Shown here in pieces: positions 45,483 through 57,517 of a stretch of 64,000 nt of DNA (its first letter is position 1; each line of letters opens with the position of its first letter). Location of the stretch: positions 10,066,373-10,130,372 of the forward strand of contig CM067065.1 in the NCBI GenBank assembly GCA_033980235.1, given 5' to 3'. The notes below the pieces were generated by a model. It worked only from the letters and a program-made list of their open reading frames with translations, was not told where the DNA came from and searched no databases. The stretch is from Diadema setosum (taxonomy: Eukaryota; Echinodermata; Echinoidea; Diadematoida; Diadematidae). A program made the translations under genes and the position numbers.

Positions 45483-48400
45483 CTACACTCTTGACAAAGC
45501 GTCAGCAATTACATTATTTTTGCCTGCCACATGTTTGATTTTGAGAGCATATGGCTGCCTCCTCATGCTCCATCTGAACAATCTGTTTTTCTTCATTTTG
45601 AACCGGTCTAAAAAGACCAAGGGGTTGTGGTCAGTATAGACTGTGATCTCCCCTTTGCTATTTGTCAAGTACACTTCATATTGCTGGAGGGCAAGGATGA
45701 GACTGAGAGCCTCCTTCTCGATTGTTGAGTACTTCTTTTGGTATGCGTTCAACTTTTTGGAAAAGTAGCCAACCGGTCGTTCAGTGCCTTCTTCATCTTC
45801 TTGGAGCAAAACCGCTCCCACTCCTACATCACTAGCATCTATTGCCACTTTGAATGGCTTTTGGAAGTCAGGAGCTGACAGAACAGGCTCATTAGCAAGG
45901 ACTGCTTTTAGTTTCTCGAAGGCCCTTTGACACTCATCAGTCCAGGTGTACTTTGCCTTGCCCTTCAGCAGGTTTGTTTGGGGGGGGGGGGGGTGACTAC
46001 ATTGCTGAAATTCGGTACAAATTTCCTGTAGAAACCAGCCATGCCCAGAAATCTGAGCAACTCCTTCTTGGATTGGGGAATGGGAAAGCCTAGTATAGCT
46101 TCTACCTTGGCTTCTCTTGGCAATACCTGTCCCTGACCGACTACATGCCCGAGATACACCACTTTGGCCTTTGCAAATTCACTCTTTGCCAGATTAATCA
46201 CCAATCCGGCCTCCTTGAGTCGATCAAACAGGTGCCACGTGTCACTATACACTAAGATGTCATCAATGTATACTACACAGTTGTCGAGTCCGGCAATGAT
46301 TTGGTTTGTCAGCCGTTGGAAGGTGGCCGGAGCATTTTTCATGTCAAATGGCATTACTTTGCATTGGAACAAGCCATCTGGTGTGGCAAAGGCAGAAATC
46401 TCCCTGGCTTTGTCGGTCAAGGGCACTTGCCAGTATGCCTTTAGAAGGTCTATTTTACTGACATATGCAGAATTTCCGACCCTGTCAATGCAGTCTTCTA
46501 GTCTGGGAATGGGGAAAGAGTCTGTTTTCGTCACGGCATTCACCTTTCTGTAATCTATACAGAATCTTTGAGATCCATCCGGTTTGGGCACCATGACGAT
46601 TGGGGAGCTCCAACTGCTTTTACTCGGTTCTATTATGTCATTGTCTAGCATGTATTGAACCTCTTCCCTTACTTTTTGCAGTTTGCTCGGGTTTAACCTG
46701 TAAGAGTTTTGCTTGATAGGGTCAGCATCTCCTACATCAACATCATGTACAGCCAGAGGGGTGCAACCTGGTTTGTCTTTACACACTTCTTTGTACTCAT
46801 GTAACAGACTAGTCACATCTTTCCTCTGATTTTCAGGTAGGTAGTTCAGTGCCTCATCTACTTTCCCTAACATCTCTGAGTTAGACAACCTGGCACTAGA
46901 GGGCTCACTTCCATTCTCATCTTGAGCTTCTCCCTCTTCATCTACTTCTTCTTCTACCACCTGAGCTACGCCTACCGGCCGACTAGCCTTTCTCTCATAG
47001 TACTCTTTCAGCATGTTTATGTGACACACCCTCTGATCTTTTCGTCTGTCTGGCGTACTGATCACATACTTCACATCATTGAGTTTCTTTTTGACACAGT
47101 ATGGGCCACTGAACTTGGCTTTCAGTGGTTCACCTTGTATGGGCAGCAGTACAAGAACTTTGTCACCTGGTTTGAAGGTTCGGGCTTTGGCATTTTTGTC
47201 TGCCTTTCTCTTCATTGAGTCTTGTGACACTTTCAAGTGTTCCCTAGCTACCTCACAAGCCTTTGAAAGCCTTTCACGAAACTTAGACACATAGTCAAGT
47301 AGGTGGACCTCATCATCTTCAGTCATGAATTTCTCTCTGATGAGCTTCATTGGGCCCCTAGCTTCATGACCGTACACCAACTCAAATGGGCTGAAACCCG
47401 TCGACTCATTTGGGGAGTCCCTCGTTGCGAACAGCAGGAAAGGGATGCCCTTATCCCAATCCTCGGGATACTCCTCACAAAATGCCCTAATCATTGTCTT
47501 TATGGTCTGGTGGTAGCGCTCCAACGCACCTTTGGATTGGGGATGATAAGCTGACGACTTCAGCTGCTTCATACCCAAACGATACATCACCTCTGGAAAT
47601 ATGCCTGACATGAAATTTGACCCTTGGTCGGACTGCACTTCCTTGGGCAACCCATACCTAGTGAAAAACTGCACTAGAGCATCTACCACAGTCTTGGCAG
47701 TGATATTTCTCAATGGGATAGCCTCTGGAAACCGTGTAGACATATCCATGATTGTCAAGAGGTACTTATGACCCGACCTAGTCCTAGGCAAAGGTCCAAC
47801 ACAGTCAACTAAGACCCGACTGAATGGTTCTTCAAATGCAGGTATCGGAATCAATGGCGCCGGCTTCACTGAGTGCTGTGGTTTACCAGCCACTTGACAT
47901 GTGTGACAAGTCTTGCAAAACTCAGCCACATCCACATTCAACCCTGGCCAATAGAAATGCCTCATGATCCGATCCTTTGTCTTTCTGACGCCTAAATGGC
48001 CGCCAACAGGTAACTCGTGAGCAATCCTCAAGATCTCACCGCGGTAACTGGGAGGGACAACAACTTGACGGACCACCGTCCAATCCTCATCAGCTGGCCT
48101 ATGGGGAGGTCTCCACTTCCTCATCAAAATGCCATCTTTGACATAATAGCACTCAGGGACGTTTTCAGCCTCAGCCTCAGAACACGCCGTCTGAGACAAG
48201 CCTTTCAACTCAGAGTCTGCCTGCTGTGCTTCAACCAAGGAAGACTTGCTAAACAGCCCATCACTGTTAGCCTCGGAGCCTAATACAGCAACCCCATCAT
48301 TCAAATCCTTGAAAAAGGTTTCTGCCAACCAAACGCCGGAATTCTCCTCCACATCAACAGAATCCGCATCATCTTGAACAGCTCTACGAGCCTGAGACCT

Positions 48401-49615
48401 AGTCACAACACAATCTGGGAAAATCCCAGGAAACTCCTCCTGCAACTGCTCAGTTTCAGCAACCACCACTGGTTTATCCGAAACAACTGGAGACGCAACC
48501 ACCTTGTCCCCAGCCAAGTCATTCCCCAACAGGAAGTCAATGCCTGCCATGGGCAACTCAGGAACAACTCCAACAGTGACAGGACCAGAAACTAGGTCAC
48601 ACTTCAAATCCACTCTATACAGTGGTACTGACATATAACTGCCATCAACAGTCTGAATCAAGACTTTTGCATTCACTGCACTATCTGGTGGAAAAGTCAT
48701 ACCACCATCCACCATCAACGACTGAGAGGCCCCCGTATCCCGCAGGATGACTACTGGTTTACCTGCCTCACCAGAAGTACATGGGGTCACCTCACCATCA
48801 AACAAAAAGCTACGATAGCTCTCATCCACCTGCTTCAGCCTATCTTTGAATTTGGGAGATCGACTTTCAATGGCCTGCGTTTCACTGAACGGGACACTGT
48901 TTTCGGGTAGGATACTTTTTGACATGACAAATCCCATGTCCTTCTTTGTTTTGTTTTGCAACTTCCAACACTGTGACTTCACATGCCCTGTCTTGTTACA
49001 GTGAAAACATTTGATGACATTTGCACTTGTACTGGACCCTTTGTCAGATTGAGGCTTTGGTGCCGATGAAGTTTCAGAACTCGTGCCTTTTTCAGGACCA
49101 GCATTCTTTGGATTGCTCGACTGATTTTTGTCTCTCTTATTTCCAGAGAAATTCCTGAAAGGTGGTCTGTTGTCATTTCTATGGGTCAGCTCATACTCAT
49201 CAGCCATCAAGGCTGCTTTATGCAAACTTGTCACTTTGTGATCATCCAAATGCGACCTCACACTGAAAGCAACACTCTTTTTGAATTCTTCCAAGAGAAC
49301 AACCTCACGTAGGTTATCAAAATCCTGATCCACTTTCAGGGATCTGTACCACCTATCAAACATTATTTCTTTTTCACGAGCAAACTCAACATGTGTCTGG
49401 CCTGGCTTGCGGTACGAATTTCTGAACTTATGTCTGTACGCCTCTGGCACCAACTCATAAGCATTCAACACTGCCTTCTTGACTGTAGCATAGTCACGTG
49501 ATTGCTCTTCAGAGAGAGATGAGTACACATCGGCTGCTTTGCCGACAAACACACTTTGAAGGAGCAAGGGCCAAAATTCCTGTGGCCAGTTCAAACTGTT
49601 AGCCACCTTCTCAAA
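45483..49615 (-). pseudogene. Gmr1-like pol with most of gag; one frameshift
   Basis: After the gag stop at 49616 the frame is open to about 45965. In order: gag capsid-like region (about residues 10-150), a CCHC knuckle (CFHCNKTGHVKSQC), protease (ILRDTGASQSL), the integrase HHCC finger and DDE core (VDCVGPLP, VQSDQGSNF, SKGALERYH), a chromodomain-free linker, then RT (FCIDYRKVN, VYIDDILVYS). At a run of 14 G (45980-45993) the frame shifts, and RNase H continues to 45483 (AIDASDVGVG, YTDHNPL, VIADALSRV). All catalytic residues looked for are present. The homopolymer shift could be a sequencing artefact or a real mutation. Confidence 0.93.
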
Positions 49616-50194
49616 TTACACAAAATATGCATCGACTCTGTTTTCTTCAAACTTTGGCACCAATCGAATGTTCTTGGCCAAATCAAATTCGAGCGGAGCC
49701 CTTTCACGATTTTCAGCAATCTGTGCATGAGCCAATTCCATCTCACGCAATTTCACTTGTTGCTCCACCTCAAATTTCTGCTGTTCCATTTCCTTTTCAA
49801 TTTTCTTCATTTCTATTCTTTCCTTCATTTCCATTTCTCTAGCCCTTTGCTCTCTTTCTATTTCTAATCTCATCTTCTCTTTCCTTAGTTCTAGTTCCCT
49901 TGTTCTTTCTCTCTCCTTCATTTCCATTTCTCTCTCCTTCATTTGCAATTTAGCAAGCTCAAGCTGTGTTTGATCCGAAATTTGAGCTTGATCTGGAGTG
50001 TCAATTTCTTCTTTGAGCTCCATGTGACCAGCTACTAAGTCAAGAATCTCTGCCTTTCTTACACCTTTTGGAACATCTACATTTAAATGCTGTGCAATGG
50101 CAGTCAAATCACATTTGCGTAACCTTTGCAAATCTTTGATCGACAAATCTGTCCTCTGAACAAATGCCTGAACATCCATTGTACTGATTGACAT
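49616..50194 (-). pseudogene. Gag N-terminus (coiled coil), ended by a premature TAA
   Basis: The start at ATG 50194 (MSISTMDVQAFV) sits 142 bp inside the 5' LTR. About 60 residues resemble a small helical domain (SIKDLQRLRKCDLTAIAQHL), then about 90 residues of E/R/K/M-rich coiled coil. TAA at 49616-49618 interrupts the frame, which otherwise continues unchanged into the capsid-like region. The coiled coil probably drives Gag assembly (inference). Confidence 0.85.
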
Positions 50195-50311
50195 TGTCAC
50201 AATGTATTACACACAATGTACAATTGAACAATCAACTCACTGGTATTTTGTCTGTACCAATATTCTGGATTCCGGAACGTTCCAAATTCTAAGTTTTGGC
50301 TTTAAATTCAC

Positions 50312-50335
50312 TTCTCGGACACAAGCCCCCAATTT
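50312..50335 (-). other. Candidate primer-binding site
   Basis: Directly after the 5' LTR on the minus strand, a TGGGGGCTTGTGTCCGAG stretch starts a few bases in. It begins TGG, as PBS sequences do, and loosely resembles a proline-tRNA PBS. The tRNA is not established. Confidence 0.5.
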
Positions 50336-51465
50336 TGTTACGACCACAATCACTCTGAGAATGATCGCACAAAAGAAACAATCAACTAATGTTCAGGCGG
50401 TTTATTAACAGTGATATTGTGGGTACAGACTCGTAATCGGTTTTCACTTCAGTACAATAATGATCAATAGAAACAGTTACAAATCAGTAATGGAATCACT
50501 TACACTTATTACATGCAATATCCCTGGAAATGTCCAAATACGATGCTCGATGCACAAAGGAATGATCCACGATGCACCGATGAATGATACCTTCGACGTA
50601 AATCCAGAGGTGCAGGTTACGATAGTCCAAGGTATAGATCCGGGGTAAAATCCAAGTTATGTGTCCACAGCAAAACGTGCAGAATCCAAACGTTATGACG
50701 ACCACGTCCAGTTGATGTGTTGAATGATGATTCACTTTATAATGTCCAGCGAGGAATCCAGCCCGTCACAGCTTTGCCGTAACAATGTCCGTTGACACTA
50801 AAATATGGAGTCTGTCTCCAATGTAGGCAAATTAATTCTCTGCAGGCAAAATGTCTCCCAGGCCTTATCTCCGCAAACACAATTTGTATAGCAGGTCAGC
50901 AAGTAACACAGGACTGACTATAACAAGTCGCTTCAGAGCCAGAAGTGACGTAACTCTCAGAGCAGAGGTGTTGGGTACTCTGCCTACTGCAGAACTTCTC
51001 CAGCTTATATACTATCCATTCACCCCTTTCTAGTACATTCTGTAATTTTCTCCAACCTGGGGCCACATACCTGAACATACTAGCAAGTCCAAATTCCAGG
51101 AATCCTGGATGACTCACTGCCTAATATGTGCATAACATCATTGCCAAAATTAACTACCAATCACATTGGGCTACAAGGGCAGTGCCTCACTCAGCCAGCA
51201 CTTCCTAGAATTTTCTGGAATGGGTGAAATCAGTCTAGATTGAATGAGCTATAATGTGTTTCCTGTCACATGCATACATGTACTGTAGCTACATTGTGTA
51301 CCATGTAGAAAATTCTCCACTGATCTGGTCAGCCTGTATGTACTATATCTATATCATATAGAATGTTCTCCATTAATCTGGTCACCCTGTGTACATACAC
51401 ATTAAAACAACCATGCATACAGCCATGATACATGTACATAACTACTTGTGTGTACATTTGTGACA
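50336..51465 (-). repeat. 5' LTR of the Gmr1-like element
   Basis: 1130 bp, almost identical to 44024-45153. TATATAAGC lies at the complement of 51003-51011 and AATAAA at the complement of 50401-50406, giving a plausible U3-R-U5 order. Confidence 0.95.
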
Positions 51466-51469
51466 CAGT

Positions 51470-51904
51470 ATCCTCATTCAATGTATGACGAATTAACCTG
51501 CAGTGTATGATTGATTTACTTCTGGTTTATGCTCCAATTATATAATAATTGCATCAGTACCTGTAATAACATATTGAACTCATTATGAATTTGATTCTAT
51601 AGATGATGTGCACGTATATACTTGTGTATCTATATGCTATATTACCATTTTTACTCAGTTCTTATTCTTTGGGTACTTGTGTTTTTCCTTTTTCTTTTTC
51701 TTCTCGTTTATTTCTTTTTCCCTTTGTACCTTAATAACTTAGTTTTCATATAGTTTCTTCATTATTACTTTGTGTCCTATCTCCATTGATTGCATAGTAA
51801 ATTTACACTGATATTTTTTTCTTGGAACCTGCGTGTACAAGCTTTGGTTTTGAGGTTACATCATATTTCACAAGTTATAGAGAATTGTCTTTTGTACATT
51901 ATGT
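51470..51904 (+). other. Continuation of the LINE 3' UTR between two insertions
   Basis: AT-rich, non-coding, between the LTR element and the palindrome. Inferred to be the LINE 3' UTR because both neighbours are clean insertions with target duplications. Confidence 0.45.
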
Positions 51905-52124
51905 ATGCTGACCAAAGAGGTTCTATTATGTAATAGAGTAAGCGCTCACCATTCAGTGCGTACAAATGAAAACGGGGCCAATTGAACAGTGGAGCGCGCG
52001 CACGAAAGAGGTCGACTACCAGAAGCCCGAACCCGGAAGTGCCTATAGTAATACACGTAAAGTACAGCTTCGAAGATGGGGTTGGGTTGGAAAAATCATT
52101 CTACTTTTAAGGGAAATCATTATA

Positions 52125-52892
52125 TGTGACCCGCTACAACAAAATGGTCCTAAAGTCGCGCATGGTCAAAGCCGTGAAAATCGAGTTTGAAGTTAGAGCA
52201 TCAAAATTGGTCAAAACTTACGATTTTCTGCATTTGACATATTATTAGAGTCTGACATGTCTTCTATCATCTGTTGAAATTTTGAAGCAAAATGATGAAA
52301 GGAAAGACCAAAAAATAGCGTTGTTCTGGGCCATGTTTTTTTGGCGTTTCAACGAAGCAGAAACTGGTTCGAACATTTGGATTGAGCGCCACACATAGGC
52401 TCCGCCCCTAACAACGACCAGAGTGATCTCATTGGTCAGTTTGCTGCTTGCCGCTAACCGAAGCGTTAAGCTCGCACACTGCCCAGTCGACTGGTGCGTG
52501 CGGGCGGGTTGCGCTATGCCTAGCCGCTTCTCCTGACATCCTTGTCACTGATTGGTCGGTGCATGAGGAGACCGCCGACGCTGTGTTTGAATGAGCATTT
52601 CGGGGGTTGCTAGGGCTTAACTTCTATTGTCCGGAGGTGAATACTGACTTGCGTGTCTCTTGATTGTGATTGCGTCGCAAGGAGAACTTTTAGGGCGCTT
52701 TTCTCGAAACAGTGATTTCCCAGACGTCTTGACATGCTCTCTTTTAAACATCGATATCTCCGCAGCCAATTATTTTTATGAGGCGTGTTATATATATCAA
52801 TTTAAAGCAGAAAGATTAGGAAATTGTGTCATGCAATTTTCAAATAATCGACCCCGCCCGACTTTAGGATCATTTTGTTGTAGCGGGTCACA
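52125..52892. mobile_element. TGTGACC-family TIR element, subfamily 1, copy 2
   Basis: 768 bp in the left arm of the palindrome; TIR as in 4510-5274. Left flank ATTATA, right flank TTTGTCC; no simple duplication. Confidence 0.88.
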
Positions 52893-53159
52893 TTTGTCCA
52901 TATGCCTCCTGATTTTATAAATGAGATATATTCTCAACACAATATACGTGCTTTGATGAAAAAAAGGACTTGCTCTAATGTGTCAAATATGTGCCTTAAC
53001 ATGAAGCCAAAATTGCCAAACAGGCATTCATGCATTTATACTACATAGACTGCAGAAAGGTACAGTGTATACTCCTTGGTATGGGAGTACTGATTTCACA
53101 TAATATACGTCACTTAGAAACATCAGACACACATACAACACACACTCCCACACGCATAC

Positions 53160-53365
53160 AGCACACACTCCCCCCCCCCACACACACCCACAACAAACAC
53201 ACACACACACTCACAACAAACACACACATACGCACACACACGTACACACCAAACCACATTTTTTTTTTTCAAATTCCAACACACTCTGTGTGTGTGTGTG
53301 TGTATTTGTGTGGGTGGGTGTGGGAATGTGTGTTGTATGTGTGTGGGAGTGTGTGTTGTATGTGT
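53160..53365. repeat. CA/TG-rich palindrome centre
   Basis: Alternating CA words on the left switch to TG words on the right across a poly-T block (about 53262-53270), forming the loop and apical stem of the palindrome. ORFs here are compositional. Confidence 0.9.
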
Positions 53366-53605
53366 GTCTGATGTTTCTAAGTGACATATATTATGTGAAA
53401 TCAGTACTCCCATACCACAGAGCATACACTGTACCTTTCTGCAATCTTTATTATGTAGTATGAATGCATAAATGCCTGTTTGGCAATTTTGGCTTCATGT
53501 TAAGGCACATATTTGACACATTAGAGCAAGTCCTTTTTTCCTCAAAACACGTATACTGTGTTGAGAATATATCTCTCTTATAAAATCCGGAGGCATATGG
53601 ACAAA

Positions 53606-54365
53606 TGTGACCCGCTACAACAAAATGGTCCTAAAGTCGCGCACGGTCGAAGCCGTGAAAATCGAGTTTGAAGTTAGAGCATCAAAATTGGTCAAAACTT
53701 ACGATTTTCTGAATTTGACATATTATTAGAGTCTGACATGTCTTCTATCATCTGTCGAAATTTTGAAGCAAAATGATGAAAGGAAAGACCAAAAAATAGC
53801 AATTTTCTGGGCCATGTTTTTTTGGCGTTTCAACGAAGCAGAAACTGGTTCGAACATTTGGATTGAGCGCCACACATAGGCTCCGCCCCTAACAACGACC
53901 AGAGAGTGATCTCATTGGTCAGTTTGCTGCTTGCCGCTAACCGAAGCGTGAAGCTCGCACACTGCCCAGTCGATTGGTGCGTGCGGGCGGGTTGCGCTAT
54001 GCCTAGCCGCTTCTCCTGACGTCCTGGTGATTGGTCGGTGAGGAGACCGCCGACGCTGTGTTTGAATGAGCATTTCGGGGGTTGCTAGGGCTTAACTTCT
54101 ATTGTCCGGAGGTGAATACTGACTTGCGTGTCTCTTGATTGTGATTGCATCGCAAGGAGAACTTTTAGGGCGCTTTTCTCGAAACAGTGATTTCCCAGAG
54201 GTCTTGACATGCTCTCTTTTAAACATCGATATCTCCGCAGCCGATTATTTTTATGAGACGTGTTATATATCAATTTGAAGCAGAAAGATTAGGAAATTGT
54301 GTCATGCAATTTTCAAATAATCGACCTCGCCCGACTTTAGGATCATTTTGTTGTAGCGGGTCACA
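53606..54365. mobile_element. TGTGACC-family TIR element, subfamily 1, copy 3
   Basis: 760 bp in the right arm at the mirrored site, but in the same orientation as copy 2, contrary to the inverted flanks. Left flank TGGACAAA, right flank AATATTG. Confidence 0.88.
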
Positions 54366-54754
54366 AATATTGATTTTCCTTAAAATTAGAATGATTTTTC
54401 CAACCCAACCTCATCTTCGAAACTGTACTTTACGTGTATTACTATAGGCACTTCCGGGTTCAGTCTTCTGGTAGTCGACCTCTTTGCTAATGGCGGCGGG
54501 TCGTTCAATTGGCCCCGCTTCTGTATGCGAGCGCGCGCTCCATTACATATATAGAACCTCTTTGATGCTGACACACTTTCTGCTCATGACCCAATTCATA
54601 ACATATTTTGTATCTTGCTTGGTTTCTATTCTTTTTTGAATGTATCTCGATGTCAAATGAAATATGAAAATAAACGTGCTGGAACTGTTCACTGTGTCTC
54701 GCGTGTAAGACCAGTGGAATTTCAGTTATTCAATTCAATTTAATTCAAAGGTTG

Positions 54755-56190
54755 GTGACAAGTTTCGAGCTTCTACCTCCATTTGTAAAATATTTGTTGC
54801 TTCATCTCATCTGCTTCAGAACAATCTACTTTAAAATAATAGCGATCAGCGTCACCTCCCACAAGGTATGAAAAGTTACTTTTGCATGCACAAACACTTG
54901 TTTGTCGAAGAAGAAGTCAATTTTGCCAAGACTACTACACGCACCACACTTGCACTGGCGCCTGTAGCACTACCAGTGGTGCGTGTAGTAATCTTGGTGC
55001 GCGCAGACTTTTTTACGACCAACAAGGTATTGTCACAACTAGAGTGGCCATTTTTACATAAAACTACTTATCAAGTTTGAGACATTAACACTCCTGAACC
55101 AAAAATGGTACTGAACCCTAATTTTGACCGAGTATTAATCATATAGCAAACAAAAATTTTTCAAAAAAAAAAATCCTTCATTCTTTGTCTGATTTATGCT
55201 GAATGAAGCATTTTCGTGATTGTTTTTTTTTTTCAGAACAAAATTCAAAAACATTGTTTTTTCCATAAAATCTCAATGCAGTTATCAAATTAACCCAGAG
55301 AAATGATATCAACTTGTAAAAAAAAAAAAAATAAATAAATAAATAAAAAAATATATATATATATACATTCTCTTTCATAAATTATGACATTAAATTTGTT
55401 AAAATCTGATGTTTCTATCAAATCTTATCGTTCAATTAACAAATTCAGTAAATATGGCGGCAATCTTGGACGCCATCTTCGATTTGGAGGCTTTCACAAC
55501 AAATTTTTGGAGGTAGACCAGTGGATTTTTTTTTTTGTTACAATTAAAGGTAGGGAATCCCATTTGCATGCCTCAAATGAAGAGTTGTATAAATACAGTG
55601 GTATGTTGAAGAGAGTATCATTTTAGAAACTCCCATAAAGTATTGAAAGTGGAAGGTAACATTTAGTACATTTTTATTGACCGTTACATTTTGAATTGAA
55701 TTTTTTTCGGGGCTCACCGTAAATTCCAGTACATTACTAGGCTACCTTTGCAGACCCATGCACTGCATGTGTGTCCATCATGTATATTTTGTGAAGAAAG
55801 TTCATCAAAACTTACAAACATTTCTATATACATTCTTGCCACACACTTTATATGTTGTTACATCAGCTCTTATACTTTTAGATTTGTGTTTATTGATTAA
55901 AAAAAAAAGATACAAAAGACTGCAACTAAAAGGCATAAGTGTGGCTGACACACAGAACTACTGAGTAGTTGAGTTTTATGCATTATTCAAATTGTAGATA
56001 ACTGTTGACTTCCAAATTTCTCAGCAGTGGCCTAAACAAGTCCCCTGAGGTTCATATTTCATGTTTTGCTGCATTTTGGGAGGTCTGTAAAAGGTATCCC
56101 ATACCTTTAAAACTTGAAAATAAGCTAGGTCTACTCAGTTTGTAGAGAGAGTGGAACTCACTCGAAAAGTAAGCGAGTTTTGGGGGTTTG
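54755..56190. repeat. Dispersed inverted-repeat family R, copy 3
   Basis: Reverse complement of copy 1 over 54895-55545, and of copy 2 over 54755-54830. It ends at about 56165 with GTTTGTAGAGAGAGTGGAAC. It lacks the 20-bp minisatellite and the hairpin MITE, so it supplies the empty site for 32116-32270. Confidence 0.8.
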
Positions 56191-56750
56191 GCCCTCCGCT
56201 TTTAATAAATGCCAAAATACATGATGTAGAATACCACTGCTTTTGCAATTTACTATGTGCTGACTCTTTGTTGATTTTGACTCTTCTTTGCGATAATTTA
56301 AAATATATTGACATATTATGTACATTTGTTATGAATGGCTGTATATTATAGAGCTACCTTATTAAATGAATAACAAACACGTTATCGAATTTCGATTAAT
56401 GTTAATCATCTTATAATGAAAACTTGACCTTGATTAAAATGAATCGAGCCGAATGGAATAAAATGAAGTGACCCAAAAAACAAACTGAGCAGCATTAAAC
56501 AGAATTGAACCGAGATTAATTGGACTTACTTGATAGGGAGTGAATATCCCGAAATGATATGAGTGAAGTGGAGTGAATTATTAAAAGCTTTAACTGGATG
56601 AAAAGACAGAAACTAATTAAGCAACGATCAGTTGACGCTTGGCGTTCCTTGTGACGCCGAACGCTCTGACAGCCCAGTGTATATAGAAACTTAACTCGAA
56701 TTTGCAAAAAAACTCTCGACGACTGGACGAGTCTTCACCACAAGCGCTAT
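56191..56750. other. Anonymous intron sequence
   Basis: AT-rich with loose GAATGAA/GAATTGAA words at about 56440-56580; no element ends seen. Confidence 0.4.
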
Positions 56751-56800
56751 CATCATAGTGACCGGACCCTGACATAAACTGGGGCTAGTTTTGACAACTC

Positions 56801-57039
56801 ACCATAATATTGAGAGGATGACTGAGTGCAATGTCCTTGGAGATTGTCGTATACAATGTCGCGTCGACCTTCACATATCGTCTGGAGTCATACTGGTCTG
56901 TCGTCGCGGGGTTCGAGACCGAGTTGACGTCGTCACCTGTATTGTTCGCAGTCGGTTCAGAGATAAATGTTGTCCCCGTTTGTCTAAGTTCGCCGCTGCC
57001 GATAGAATCGCCAAGGTCTGTAACGAAAGAATCGTTCTA
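56801..57039 (-). other. GC-richer block, candidate exon
   Basis: One minus-strand frame is open from about 57033 to a strong donor (ATG|GTGAGT) at 56801 and would read ...SFVTDLGDSIGSGELRQ ... RRYVKVDATLYTTISKDIAL. The upstream side is purine-rich, so no convincing acceptor is visible. Phase 0 at both ends would not fit between TRPA exons in phase 1. Other frames are also long. Recorded as a candidate only. Confidence 0.22.
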
Positions 57040-57119
57040 CTGTTTCGCATCTTCCTTGTTTCCTCGTTGCCCTTTTCTTTTTTTCCTTTTCATCATTATC
57101 ATCATCATCATCATCATCA

Positions 57120-57342
57120 GTGTTCTTTATCAGACAAAGTGTTAATAATCTCATTACATGATTGTATTAAAACATATTCAGTCGAGAAGTCCTTCCTAAA
57201 CCAAAATTGATTCGGATTAAGAAGATTTCTATCGATAAGAAATTTATATAAACGATCATACATTAATCTTTCAAGAATTTTGGCTAAAACGGGAAGGAAC
57301 GAAATGGAGCCATAATATTTTACTTCGGCAGGATCATCTTTT

Positions 57343-57345
<3 letters not shown>
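57120..57345 (-). pseudogene. LINE reverse transcriptase fragment
   Basis: Minus-strand frame with DDPAEVKYYGSISFLPVLAK, ILERLMYDRLYKFL and LLNPNQFWFRKDFSTEY, i.e. the finger-palm entry of a CR1/Jockey-type RT (usual YRPISLLPVLSK). It is probably the same LINE copy as the endonuclease at 61080-62064, with later insertions between. Confidence 0.8.
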
Positions 57346-57385
<40 letters not shown>

Positions 57386-57477
57386 TAGTAATAGCTACTT
57401 ATATAGCGCATAATATTCCTGGAATCTCTATGCGCTTTACATAATTGGGTGAAGTACCCTAAACTACAACTTACATA

Positions 57478-57514
<37 letters not shown>

Positions 57515-57517
<3 letters not shown>

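Larger units (their letters stand above)
44024..51465 (-). mobile_element. Gmr1-like (Ty3/gypsy) LTR retrotransposon, full length
   Basis: Two 1130-bp LTRs (44024-45153, 50336-51465) differ at about five positions. A 4-bp duplication CAGT flanks the element (44020-44023, 51466-51469). Internal order on the minus strand is gag, protease, integrase, reverse transcriptase, RNase H. Integrase before RT in a gypsy-type sequence is the defining feature of the deuterostome Gmr1 group. One in-frame stop and one frameshift interrupt the coding region, so this copy is probably non-autonomous despite its youth. Confidence 0.95.
51913..54564. mobile_element. 2.65 kb hAT-like palindromic element
   Basis: Flanked by the 8-bp duplication ATGCTGAC (51905-51912, 54565-54572). 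The ends CAAAGAGGTTCTATTATGTA and, inverted, CAAAGAGGTTCTATATATGT open two arms of about 1.3 kb that mirror each other around a CA/TG-rich axis (about 53160-53360). Each arm holds a copy of the TGTGACC subfamily 1 element at the mirrored site. No transposase. The 8-bp TSD and CA-type TIR point to hAT mobilisation (inference). Confidence 0.88.

Noticed and set aside
46164..48595. Plus-strand ORFs opposite pol
   Set aside because: Antisense shadows of the gypsy-type coding region; no signals of their own.
53028..53425. Overlapping Cys/Val- and Thr/His-rich ORFs
   Set aside because: They are translations of the CA/TG repeat at the palindrome centre.
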